NCBI GenBank assembly: GCA_016098155.1
Contig: JAAAJB010000074.1
Span: forward strand, 1-64,000
DNA length: 64,000 nucleotides
Reading direction: 5' to 3'
Source of the DNA: Actinomortierella ambigua
Taxonomy: Eukaryota > Mortierellomycota > Mortierellomycetes > Mortierellales > Mortierellaceae
Numbering within the stretch: the stretch's first letter is position 1; each line of letters opens with the position of its first letter. Shown here piece by piece: positions 27,117-37,176 of the stretch. Below the pieces are notes generated by a model. The model ran no database searches, had not been told where the DNA came from, and saw only the letters and a program-made list of their open reading frames with translations. The position numbers and the translations under genes are program-made.

Positions 27117-28185
27117 CCAATATCAGCACATCGCTTCGGATCTCAGCAGTGACTCGAACCCCTTGCTTGGTACAATTGTCAATTGTCCACGAGAATAAAG
27201 ATCGAGCGTGCTTGTTATTTGCGACCCTTGGTATCACCTTTTTTTCGTTTTTACTCAGGCAGCCTCATTGGAGGAGAGGAGGCTTGTTGCTGCCTTTTTA
27301 CCTTTGCTTTCCCCCTATGGAACGATTCCCGGCCACACGCCCCCCTCAATGACAAAGCAAGAGCGAGGGTCGCCCGAGGTGTGAAGTGTTACCTAAGTGA
27401 GCGAGTGAGTGAGTGAGTAAAGGAGAGGAGAAGAGGGGAGAGGACGATCGAGTTGGTGTGTAGCCACTTGCTATAATCGGAATACACACCAAGAGTATCT
27501 GATTCAATTGAAAAGAAGTGATAGATGGCCCTCTTTGGAAACGCGTCACCCCCCCCCTTCTCACCCTACTCTCAACGCGAAAAATAGAATTCTTTGCAGA
27601 AAATGTTGAAACACGGATGGTTCTTTTGGCGTACGAGCTTTGTTGTGTGGTTCAATCTTGCTTGCTTGCTTGCTTGCATGCCATGCTATGCCCTGTCTCT
27701 CGCTCGATCCCCCCTTTCCCTTTCCCTCCTTCCTCCCGTTTACCCTGCGATGCTCTTTCACCTCTGCTATCCCCAACCCTGTCCTCTTCCCTGCTGCCCT
27801 CATCCTGCATAGAACCCCCCCTCCCATTGTTCTACTGTACTCATCTGTTGATTGCAAGTGGTGCAAACGACTGCAGCTTATGTCTGTGTCTATGTCTGTG
27901 TCTTGATCTGTGTTTGTGCCTGCTTGCGTGAGTCTGGCTAGTCCCGACTCGGCCAGGGTGCTTTGATAGCTTGATAGCACTTTGTTGCAGTTGTATGCTG
28001 TTAACAAAGAGGACTCGCCCTTTTTTTTGTGCGTTTTGTAAGATTACTCTTGGCTACATATGTTGTGTCGTTACATCTCATCGTTATTAGGTTGAATGAG
28101 GATGGATGCATGCTCTTTCCACTGCTAGGATTGTACTGCCCGTTCTTGGAGTTATTTTTCGCTTCGGGGTGATCCTTTTTTTTTT

Positions 28186-28195
28186 CTTCTCTCTC

Positions 28196-28232
<37 letters not shown>

Positions 28233-28250
28233 CTCTCTCTCTTACTCTCT
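28186..28250. repeat. CT repeat tract
   Basis: CT dinucleotide repeat interrupted by GA, preceded by a T-run. It lies inside the gene-poor island. Confidence 0.8.
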
Positions 28251-29389
28251 CTTGTGCACCGTATACCATGCAATTGGAATGTAGATTCATTATCACACAA
28301 CCCTTGTCGTCTACCTCGCACACTTCAGTGACCGTACGCATTCAATGTCGGCACTCTATCACCTCAGTGGTACTCCCTCCTCCCCTCCTCCCAATTCACC
28401 ACCGCCACACTTTTTTTTTCTCCAAACTTCTAGTTCTCATCAACCGTGCTCTAACGCCATACTTTATGCCTACCCCCTCCCTCCCTCTTCTCGCCGCATT
28501 TTGCCCTAGGGCATCATGCATGCAACGTAGCCCCGGCTATTTATTCGGCACACCCTCGTTGACGGGCTTATAATTCTACTTTTTGTGATCTCATTTTCCT
28601 AGAAGGACAGAACAGAGGGAAGGTGGTGATGATGATGACGGTGAGAGAAAGGAAGTGTGCCATTCCCGATCCCCGTTTCATTTAGTTGTTACTCATTTGA
28701 CGACACATGGGCACCTGTTCAGAACTACTTTGTCTCTGTCATGTTTTTTTTTTCATCTCCCACTCTTTCTTTTCTTTGTTTGTTTTGCCTGGCCCCATCC
28801 ATCCTGCATTGGTCGGATGCCAGATCCAACCCTTCGGTCACGCTACCTTCTTGACGTTTTTTGAGTTTTTATTTTTCCATGCTGACGTGTCGTATCCCTT
28901 TCGCGTGACTCTGACTGTGTGCTGTGCGTACTACTTGCCAATGCTGCACTGGAAGTGTGTGAATGTTATCTGGCTCTCATTGCAATGATGATGATGATGG
29001 TTACTGTCTGATTCCTTGAGAGGTGGAGAAAGAGAAAGAGAGCGAGAGAGAGAGGGGGGAGGATATGCTATGTAAACGATCGAGCATTCCGTCGTGAAAC
29101 TCTCTCTCTCAAGCAGATAAGAAAGGAATCCTCTCACGCTGAATCCAACACTCTTCTCACTCAGTTGGGGGGGGGGAGGTCTTGGCAAGCTGGTGGATAG
29201 GATCCATATTGGATAAGCAAAATAAGGAACACAGTGTATATACAAAGACCGAGAGAAATTAATACAGGCGGGCAACCGTAGAATCGGACGCGACCTTTTC
29301 GCCCCACAGGGCGGCTCATAATGTTGTGCAAGTCTAGATAACATAATCCAACATCGAGTCGTATCTGCCTGCTCTCCATCCTCTCTCTC

Positions 29390-29393
<4 letters not shown>

Positions 29394-29440
<47 letters not shown>
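29394..29440. repeat. CT microsatellite (47 nt)
   Basis: Uninterrupted CT dinucleotide repeat of 47 nt, the longest pure dinucleotide array noticed in the window. Confidence 0.85.
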
Positions 29441-29445
<5 letters not shown>

Positions 29446-30336
29446 TTTCGTTCTCTGCATAGCTCACTCTGCCTCCCTCTCTTCATATCCATCCTGCTTC
29501 CCGTCTTTGAAAAATCAACAACAACAAAAAGGATTAATATGCGTGGGTTGCAGGAGCCCACAGCTCATGTAAACGACCGAAAGAGCGAAGAAAGGAAGGA
29601 ATGACAAAACAACAAATGCCTCCTAGCTCGTGTCCAAGGGACCATTTTTTTTCTGCGCAAGTTTGTCACAGTTAGCATGTGTAAGGCCTCACGCCCCACT
29701 CCCTCACCTCCCATCTCTCTCTCTCTCTTTCAAAGCTGCATCCTACCCGCTTGCATCAGTTCGGTAGAACAGCAATATGAAAACAACAACAACAACAAGG
29801 AAGCGAGTACCTATATTTCTTCCTTGGCCACCTTCATCTACCTCACTCCCGAACAAAAAACAGCAGTAGCACCAAAAAAAAAAAAAAAAGACAGTAGGAT
29901 GAATCCCATCAAATTTCATTCCAACTTGTTGCCTTATCATCTCTCTCGCGGACCCACTTTTTGAGTCCGTAAGAGAGAGAGTGCGTGTATGTGAATGTGT
30001 TCCCAGGGAGGAGGAGACGCATCATGAGCTTTACTATTGGTTTCCACCAACTGGAGCGCACCAAGGGGTGGGGAGAGAGAAAGAGGGAGGGGCCCAGCAT
30101 GCTTTTTTTTTTGTCCATTACGGACCACAGGGGAGGAGGAGGGGACGAGCCTCCATGCATTGTTACACACAGCCCTTTCCGGTCGCTGGCTAAAGATGAT
30201 ACGCTTTTTATTATTATCAGGGGAGGAGGAGCTGCATGGGGTAAAGAACGCGTCCATAAACTACATATATGCATTCTGCAGAGTGGAAAAAAAAAGGAAA
30301 AAAAAATACACACACACTAACACACTAAACAAAAGA

Positions 30337-32000
30337 TTACTGCTCCTTCCCTTCCTTTAGGGCCGATTTCTTCATCTTCTCCGTTCGGCCCTTGGCTGAC
30401 GAAGACGAAGACGACGAAGACGAGGAGGACGAGGAGGCGCCTCCTTTGAAGCGACGCTGTACCATCTTGATCATTTTGTAGAACCAAAACAGGTTCAAGC
30501 CGTTGAGGACAATGTTGGCAGCTGTGTAGACGAAAATCAGGTGCGTCGGCACTCGGTCGATGACTGGAAGGACCGACAGATACGCCTGCCGCGACATGTA
30601 GATGCCAAAGACGATTCGGACACTGAGGAATGCAATGAGCAGCACAACACCGTTCACAAGCTGGTAGATCGACCCTGTCATGTTCAGCTTGTCCTACAGG
30701 ACAATGCGTGCCAAAAAGTGAAAAGACACACACACACACACATACACACACAGGAAAAGAAAAGATAAATGCACAGCGTTGTTAACTCATCCGTCCAGTA
30801 AGAAGCACAGACGAAAAAAAAAAGAAAGTTGAAAGGAAAACAAGGGCGGGCATTCGCACACAAACAACACACACATCTTGCATAAAGGAGCAAAAAAGTG
30901 CGAGTGAGTGTGAATGTAAGCAAGAAGATTCAAATATCCAGTCACTTCTCAAGTGAGTGCCGGTATTATCGTAGGTACGTACCATGAACCTGCACGATGA
31001 CCGAGTTGACCATGCGGAAGTATAGTGACAAAAAAAAAAGAGAACACCAAGAAAGAAAGAGTTTGTCAGTTCCGAAGCATGAGTGCAGCATTGGCCCAAA
31101 AAGGTAACATTAATGTAGCCCTGAAAAAAAAAAAAAATAAACCAGCAAAAAAATAACAACATCACAACACAGACCAGTTAATGTTCAGGGGGATAGTGCT
31201 GATCTCAAACATGAGGAACACGCTGCCATAGTACTGCAGAAATGGCCTAGGATAGAAGAGATAGAAAGACGCGTTTTTTTTTTCGGCAAAAGTTGGGGGA
31301 TAAGAAGTCCACTTTCATACTCAGAACTGTATCCATCGTTGATTTTGCGTGGCTTATTAAAAGGCTTACTTCTATTAGAGAAAGTGGACCAAGACGAGGC
31401 GCTGAGGTTAGCTTGGGTAGGGGGGGGGGGTAGAGGAAATGAGAGAGGGCTTGGCGTTCTCCTATTTTTAAGCCAAGCGCACTTACAAAGCTGAATATGA
31501 AGACACTGAAGGAGCAGATGCCATGGAATACAAAGCCAAGGCCAAAGTCTTTGAAATGGCGAATGCTGTGGATCGTATCCCATAGAAAGTAGCTGGTAGC
31601 AAAGAGATAGGGATAAGGAGAGAGAGAGAGAGAAAGAGAGACGTAGAAAGTGAGCGAGCGAGTAAAGTGACAGAATGTGGTCATGTATGGTGGGAATGGG
31701 TGACAGGTGGGATTGTCTCTCTTTAAGGGGTGTTCGGTCGGGCGCCAAGGTTCACGTTTGCCTAGTGTAAGCAGAAACGGAAATGCGTATACATGTACGT
31801 GTGCGATACCCCACAACTTTCGAGTTTCCTCTTACCCGCATGCGACGGCATATACATTTCCCGCATAGGTATCATAACCAAAAACCTTGTCCTGCAGCAG
31901 GCCCTCATGCCAGAGAAGAGGTACCGACAGTGCAACAATGGTCGAGGCATGGACGGTCGACACCACGTGTACTAAGAAGGTGGCAGGCAAGCATAGAGGA

Positions 32001-32040
<40 letters not shown>

Positions 32041-32311
32041 AGCGAGTGCCCTCGTGTTAACTCAATGCTGAGGACGTGTATGGGTGGAACATTGAGATAG
32101 GCCAGGGAGAATTAGACTTGCCATCCCAATTGAGTTGCTGCGAGTGTCGTAGTTGAGGATACGTTTTTGAAAAAAAGTACGGGCTGAGTCGCTGGGAGGA
32201 CTGGACGATTAGGCTGCATGTGAATGCACTGAGAAGCAAGGTCCTCCAGTGATACTCTAGGACAGGGACTCCGAGCGACTCCCAGAGAGATGATGCCACC
32301 ACCTGGGACAT
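30337..32311 (-). CDS. TLC-domain multi-pass membrane protein (TLCD/TMEM56-like) with microexons
   Basis: TLC-domain proteins are ER or plasma-membrane proteins with about six helices, linked to lipid sensing or ceramide synthesis; this one is TLCD-like, not a clear ceramide synthase. Exons: 32122-32311, 31836-31971, 31487-31592, probably 31370-31371 (2 nt), 31175-31246, 30983-30989 (7 nt) and 30337-30693; sum 870 nt, 289 residues. Family marks: QLNWDVHVVSTVHA, GYFLWDTIHSIRHF, PFLQYYGSVFLMFEIST, LNINWFMDKLNMTGS and QLVNGVVLLIAFLSVRI. The WFM residues come from the 7-nt exon. Intron 1 must begin with GC (GATG/GCAAGT) to keep phase. The C-terminus has a poly-Ser run then a basic tail. Without the 2-nt exon the frame breaks between exons 3 and 4, so an assembly indel is the alternative. 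Confidence 0.85.
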
Positions 32312-33033
32312 GATGAATGGAGTTATGGAAGGGGGGGAGGGGGAGGAGGAGGAGAATGGGATGGGGATGCGGATGGATGGGGGGGGGATGGAAGAGAGGA
32401 AAGATGGGGTGGTTGGAGTGGAAGGGCAATGAAGAGGGTTCAACAAGAATGATGCAATAGAGGGGGGGGGGCAAGGCAAGGGCTGTGGTGGCGGTGGTGG
32501 TGGTGGTGTGCCCAAAGTCCCCAACTGATAACTCAGCAACATGTGGGTGGCTTCCTTCATTATGATTCTTTCCCCCTATCACCCCCACGCATCAGCAGCA
32601 GCAAATTGGGCGGTTGCCACCATTTCTCCATTTTTGGTTTGCCCCCAAAAGTCCATCTTTTCATAGGCGCAACGCCTCCTTTTCCCTTGTGTTTCTGTCC
32701 TTAGTAACATATACTCTGTTTCCTTCTTGAAGTGCGGATTTCATACAACACCAAACACTTCCTTATCCTGCTTGTTTTATTCTTCCATGCAGGCCTCGAT
32801 AGTGGCCAATATCCATCGCCTTTTTAGTGCGCGACGTTATTCGTTGAGGGCAGACACCACCGCAATAAAGTTGACCAAAGGGGGGGGGGGCACGACGAGC
32901 GGGGATCGCGCCCCAATCATGTCCAGCTGCTGCACACAGGAGACAGGCAGACACACTCACACATCCAGGAGACAATCAAAATGGTCGCCCCAGGGGACGA
33001 GGAGGAGAGCAGAGAACACATACAGAGAGAGAG

Positions 33034-33074
<41 letters not shown>

Positions 33075-33447
33075 CATACACACATATACGCAGACATCTC
33101 TCTCACTCGCACCTTTTTTAAAAAAAGAGGGGACAGCCTACACCTTCCGTGGTCCATGAGTGGAGCCAAAAGGCTTGGGCCATCATCATCCTTTGCTCCT
33201 TCACTTCTCTCCATCCTTTCTTCCCTCCATACTGTCATTCCACTCCACTCCACTCCCACTCCCACTCCCACTCCTCTTTCTCTCCCTTCTCTCCTCTCCT
33301 CGCCCTCCCTTGGTGATTACACACACACACACACACTCACCTCCAACGCCGTTTCACCACCGACGACGTTGTGCGCACTCTCTCCCTCCCTCCTTTCATT
33401 CTCTTTTCTATATCTTTTTGCAGTACAACAAAGACAGTGCCAGGTCA
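32312..33447. other. Divergent upstream region of the TLC gene and a GPI-type protein
   Basis: Contains G-rich runs (about 32328-32475), a GA microsatellite (33024-33074), CACTCC repeats (33240-33272) and a pyrimidine-rich stretch ending in an acceptor-like TTTTTGCAG at 33415-33423. The last suggests a 5' UTR intron of the plus-strand gene. No convincing coding frame otherwise. Confidence 0.45.
33024..33074. repeat. GA microsatellite
   Basis: GA dinucleotide repeat with two AA interruptions, in the divergent upstream region of the TLC gene and the GPI-type protein. Confidence 0.8.
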
Positions 33448-34071
33448 ATGGCACCACCCAAGGCACGTGCTGGCACACCACCCACCATCACGTTACTCAA
33501 AACTCTCCTCGTAGTACTCTTGCTCGCCTACGTCGCCCTAGCCCAAGCACCGCCCGCTTCCAACCCTCAACCTGGCCCTGGTGCCATTCCACAACCAACT
33601 ACCGAGAGCGGCGACAAGCGGAAAGGTACCAAAGACAATGAGCGACCTCCGATCGCCGCCGCCGCAGCCAGTAGTGGTAGTGGTGGTGCAGGCGTCGTCA
33701 TGACCACAGTCACCATGATCAGCGGCACTCCGACGACCATCACCATCACACCGACGGCATCCGGGCTTCAACCACCAGGCGGTGGTGGTGGCGTGATTAC
33801 AGGGACGCCGACGGTGACAAAAGTAGTGCAATCGGTGCTGGTGGTTGCTTCGACCACCTATGGTAGGCCCTTACCGGCCGCCGGGCCGATCGACGACGAG
33901 ATTGAGTCGCACTTTTGGGACAGGTTCATGCCTCGCCCCGCCATCGGTCCCGGTAGCAGAGGCAGTAGTGGTGCTAGTCTTTATTTGCAGGATCGTATCA
34001 CTTCTTGCCTATTGACCCAAGTGTTGGCTATGGGTCTGGTCGTTGCCGTTCTGACCATCGATATGCTTTGA
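33448..34071 (+). CDS. Small secreted, probably GPI-anchored Thr/Ser/Gly-rich protein
   Basis: Uncharacterised protein of 207 residues, single coding exon. A signal peptide is clear: basic start, hydrophobic core LLVVLLLAYVALAQA at about 19-33, then a Pro-rich mature start. The middle is rich in Thr, Ser, Pro, Gly and Ala (for example TTVTMISGTPTTITITPTAS), favourable for O-glycosylation. The C-terminus is hydrophobic (VLAMGLVVAVLTIDML) after a small-residue stretch GSRGSSGAS, the layout of a GPI-attachment signal. There are few cysteines and no catalytic motif. Start at ATG 33448 is chosen because it puts the signal peptide at the N-terminus; the frame stays open upstream to 33160, but a TTTTTGCAG acceptor at 33423 argues that this part is UTR or intron. 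Cell-wall function is a guess from layout only. Confidence 0.6.
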   Translation: MAPPKARAGTPPTITLLKTLLVVLLLAYVALAQAPPASNPQPGPGAIPQPTTESGDKRKGTKDNERPPIAAAAASSGSGGAGVVMTTVTMISGTPTTITITPTASGLQPPGGGGGVITGTPTVTKVVQSVLVVASTTYGRPLPAAGPIDDEIESHFWDRFMPRPAIGPGSRGSSGASLYLQDRITSCLLTQVLAMGLVVAVLTIDML

Positions 34072-34473
34072 GAGAGGATGAACAACAAACATACAATAAA
34101 ATAAAAATACAAATGTAAACACTTTCCCATCTTAGAACAACTCAAAATGGGAATCGACCATGGGTCCACAAAGCTCCCTTTTAGTTACCTGCTGGGTAAA
34201 AATATAGGGTGGCCTGCTGAGCATGGCCCCTTTCTTTTCTTTTCTCTCCTCTTCTACCTCTTGCATGCGGCTCAAACAGTCCTTTCTTTGTCTCCATCTT
34301 CTCCATCATCTTCTTCCCCGACTTTGTCTTCTTCGTTCATCAATTGCGAAGCAAAGAAACCCACGTTTCAGTCTTGATACATCATGTCGCCAATATTCTA
34401 CCTGAATTGCATACACACACATACACATAAAAAAAAAAGATTACACAACAACAAAACAAAAAAAGGAGGTTCT
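34072..34473. other. Convergent 3' region
   Basis: Between the GPI-type protein (+) and eIF3k (-). Repeated AATAAA-like signals occur just after the plus-strand stop (34096-34110). No gene seen. Confidence 0.45.
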
Positions 34474-35682
34474 TTACTCGTTCGAGTGGCCGATAATCTT
34501 TGTGAGCTGCTCGAATCGAATGTTCTCTGTCAGGACCGTGGTCTTGGCCTCGTTGTCCTTGTTGACGGGGATAGTGACCATGCCGTTCGCCTCGGTCCAG
34601 CCCTGTGCCTTGACAAAGTCCACCAGCGCCTGACCCTTCAGGCTCAGGTACTTCTCCAGTCTTGGCACCTCAATGGCCTGGAATGTCATGGCAACCGCGC
34701 CGGCAATGTCTAAAAAAAAAGAAGATTAGAAAAGATCAGCGATATGATCACTTTTGGCAAGAGTGGGGGGTGAAGGAAGAATATCCAGTCAACATCGGAA
34801 AGAGGTAGGAAAAAACAAGAAAGAAAGAGAGAGAACGTACTGGCACGGATAGCATCTTCAAAGCCCAACACCTCGGCCGTCAACTCCTTGTAAATGTCAT
34901 CGCGCTCATATGTATCCCAGAACTCGGAATACTTGCACTGCTCCAGCAGATCCTGGAGAGCCAACAGACGGGTCACGGGCTCCTCGCTAACCATCTGCTC
35001 GTTCAGCATGTACAGGCACAGGTTGAAGTCGGGCTCGGGCAGCGTCGTCAAGGCCTTGACCAGGATGTTGTTCACGACCTGGTCGTTGGTCAAGTGTGTG
35101 TTGAACTGGTACCTGAAAATCATCCAATTACCATTCGTGGAAAGATGTTACGAAATAAAAAAGAAAGGGATGTTGTGAGTGCTTCTATTGTCGTTTCCAT
35201 CATTGGTGACTCTACTACCGTTAGCTTTGTTCCTGGTAACTCGTCCTGTTATTGATCGACAACTGGGAATCCACGCAATAGTGTCGGTTGCCTTTGTTTG
35301 TATTTTAGGACTCCTGAGTAGTAGACGTAGCTGTATGTTGAATTTTTTTTTGTTCAGGGCCAAAGTTTTTTTTCCTGTATACTCAATATAGCTCCAAGAT
35401 GCCGTTGTTTCTGCTATTGTTTCCCGAGGATAAAGAAAAAAAAAGGGCTGGGGACTCGTACACGAGTCAAAGGTAATGGTGGTAGTGGTACATTCGCCTC
35501 TTTCTTTCTTCTTACAGCTTCAGGATGGCAAGGTTGGCCATGGTGTCGACCTCCCGGTTGGTGCACTGGGCAGCCAAGTGCTCCTCGAGGATGCTGACAT
35601 TGTCGGGGTTGTAGCGATCGACGCCGTCGATCAGCGACTGAATGACCTCGGGGCGGGTGGAGGGGTTCAAGCGGGTCGACAT
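34474..35682 (-). CDS. EIF3K: Translation initiation factor eIF3 subunit k
   Basis: Non-core PCI-domain subunit of eIF3, pairing with eIF3l on the 40S subunit. Three exons: 35516-35682, 34841-35112 and 34474-34709 give 224 residues, close to the animal length. Characteristic sequence: IDGVDRYNPDNVSILEEHL and ANLAILKLYQFN in the N-terminal HAM region, FNLCLYMLNEQ, then the winged-helix part PRLEKYLSLKGQALVDFVK and ending NIRFEQLTKIIGHSNE. The start ATG is 203 bp from the start of the divergent RNase P/MRP-type gene, so the two share one short promoter region. Confidence 0.95.
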
Positions 35683-35885
35683 TTGGTTCTGTGTGCAAGG
35701 AGGAGAGGACGAGGATGGGGGAGGTGGAATGCAATGGCCGCCCCCTACGCACGATCAGGCCCAGGAGTGTTTTTCGTGGCTTGGCAAGAACAGTTGGTTC
35801 TGCGGATGGGACACATTTTTTTTTTTTGTACCCCTACCCTTACCGTGAAATTTTTCATTCCTTTTGTACAACTAAATTCATCTCA

Positions 35886-37064
35886 ATGGCCGAAGCGAAT
35901 GCACGCCTGAAATTCCTGTGGGCAGCCTCGCATTCCCTGCTGGCAACATGCCCTGCAGTCTCCTCCCGCCTGATGGCCCAGTTTCTAGCCCAGGCCTCGG
36001 ACAGGGACTTGCGCCTCCACGAGGATATTCAAGCCAAAGCATGTGCTGGTTGCGGGTCGATCTTTGCACCTGGCCTCAATACCCGTGTCCGGATCGTGCC
36101 TTCTCAAGAAAAGTTGGTGGAAAAGCAGAGGCGGGGAAAGAAGCGACAGCAACAACAAGGACAACAACAACAACAACAGCGATCCAAGACTGCCAATAGT
36201 GACCTCCCAAGAGATGGAGGCGTTAGTACGGACCAAGAGGACGAGAACAACATGGATGTGGATACCGTGGCGAAGGGCACAGGCGAGGACGTTCCATCAG
36301 ACAAGACCTCCGGAGTAACAGGGCAGCAAGAAGGCCAGTCAGAGAGTTTGTCCAAGACAAAATCAAAGGTCATTCGCCTTGTGCCATGGACAGAACTCCA
36401 TCGGGAGGAGGCACGGCGTCAGCATTTGAAGCAGCAGCAGAAGCAACGGCTCCGTGGTATGGCCCCACCGCCGTTGGCCGAGAAGGAACGTCACGCAAAG
36501 GCACGCGCAAAGCGGGAGATGAAGAAGCAAAAGAAGCAGTTGAACCATCTCCACTACACCTGTCTACGATGCCATCGTGTCACAGAAATGCCAGGCGCGA
36601 CACGAGAACAGCTCGGGGGCTTGCTCAAACAGACCAAACCCAAGAAAAAGAGGGATAATCCACAGCTGCAGGCAAAAACCAATGTTCCGCCCCTTCCAAC
36701 CCATCAACCCCAGCAACAAGTCCAGTCACCATCGAGTTTACCATTGTCTGCGTCTATTCCCCCAAAGCCCTCTGCAGCCTCTAATCTACCAAAGCCAGCG
36801 ACACCTCCCTCTCGGGCCGGATCCACCTTTTCTACAGGAACAGTAAAGTCTGCCACATCAGCTTCATCCTCGCCCGCGGGCACACCGCCACCTTCTACCC
36901 CACCATCTGGTGGAGGCGGCGAAAAGTCAAATCGCAAGAAGAAGAAGAACAATCTTTCCAGCCTCCTTGCGAATCAAAGATCCCGAGACAACCCACCTTC
37001 TTCTACACCACCTTCTGCAGGTTCCAGTGATAGTGTTCTTGCTAGCTTTTTGGCGGGCTTGTAA
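35886..37064 (+). CDS. RNase P/MRP protein subunit of the Rpr2/Rpp21/Snm1 family
   Basis: Subunits of this family bind the catalytic RNA of RNase P or MRP, which process tRNA 5' ends and pre-rRNA. Single exon, 392 residues, far longer than the 150-200 usual for the family. N-terminal helix (ARLKFLWAASHSLLA) is followed by the first zinc half-site CAGCGSIFAPGLNTRVRI with Cys53 and Cys56. The second half-site, YTCLRCHRVT with Cys226 and Cys229, comes only after about 170 residues of Gln/Lys-rich and acidic low complexity. The C-terminal about 160 residues are Pro/Ser/Thr-rich with a basic KKKKNN patch. Whether it is the RNase P or the MRP-specific subunit cannot be told. The gene ends 112 bp from the convergent RNase H2A gene. 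Confidence 0.8.
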   Translation: MAEANARLKFLWAASHSLLATCPAVSSRLMAQFLAQASDRDLRLHEDIQAKACAGCGSIFAPGLNTRVRIVPSQEKLVEKQRRGKKRQQQQGQQQQQQRSKTANSDLPRDGGVSTDQEDENNMDVDTVAKGTGEDVPSDKTSGVTGQQEGQSESLSKTKSKVIRLVPWTELHREEARRQHLKQQQKQRLRGMAPPPLAEKERHAKARAKREMKKQKKQLNHLHYTCLRCHRVTEMPGATREQLGGLLKQTKPKKKRDNPQLQAKTNVPPLPTHQPQQQVQSPSSLPLSASIPPKPSAASNLPKPATPPSRAGSTFSTGTVKSATSASSSPAGTPPPSTPPSGGGGEKSNRKKKKNNLSSLLANQRSRDNPPSSTPPSAGSSDSVLASFLAGL

Positions 37065-37176
37065 CCGACACTCTGAATACCCTCGTCCTTGTCCTGTCGA
37101 AATAATAGTACTGACAATAAAGGAGACAACCAAAGAAACAAAAAATTTGGGGCGACGATCATGCAATAGGTAATAT

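Larger units (their letters stand above)
21540..30336. other. 8.8-kb gene-poor island upstream of the G1 cyclin
   Basis: No sequence here resembles a known protein, tRNA or rRNA on either strand. The stretch is full of GA/CT, CA and poly-purine repeats, which create long stop-free frames by chance, especially on the minus strand. It sits between the cyclin start (minus) and the TLC gene stop (minus), so all of it is upstream of the cyclin. It may be promoter, a long spliced 5' leader or a noncoding transcript. One non-repetitive patch near 26930-27240 has protein-like composition on the minus strand. Confidence 0.55.

Noticed and set aside
27140..27200. A T-arm-like GGTTCGAGT on the minus strand suggesting a tRNA
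   Set aside because: The bases flanking the loop do not pair into a 5-bp T stem, and no acceptor or anticodon stem could be drawn around it.
31372..31412. Alternative 32-nt exon in the TLC gene using the CTCAG acceptor
   Set aside because: Its length fits the missing phase, but it places TAA and TAG in frame, which would end the protein in the middle of the TLC domain.
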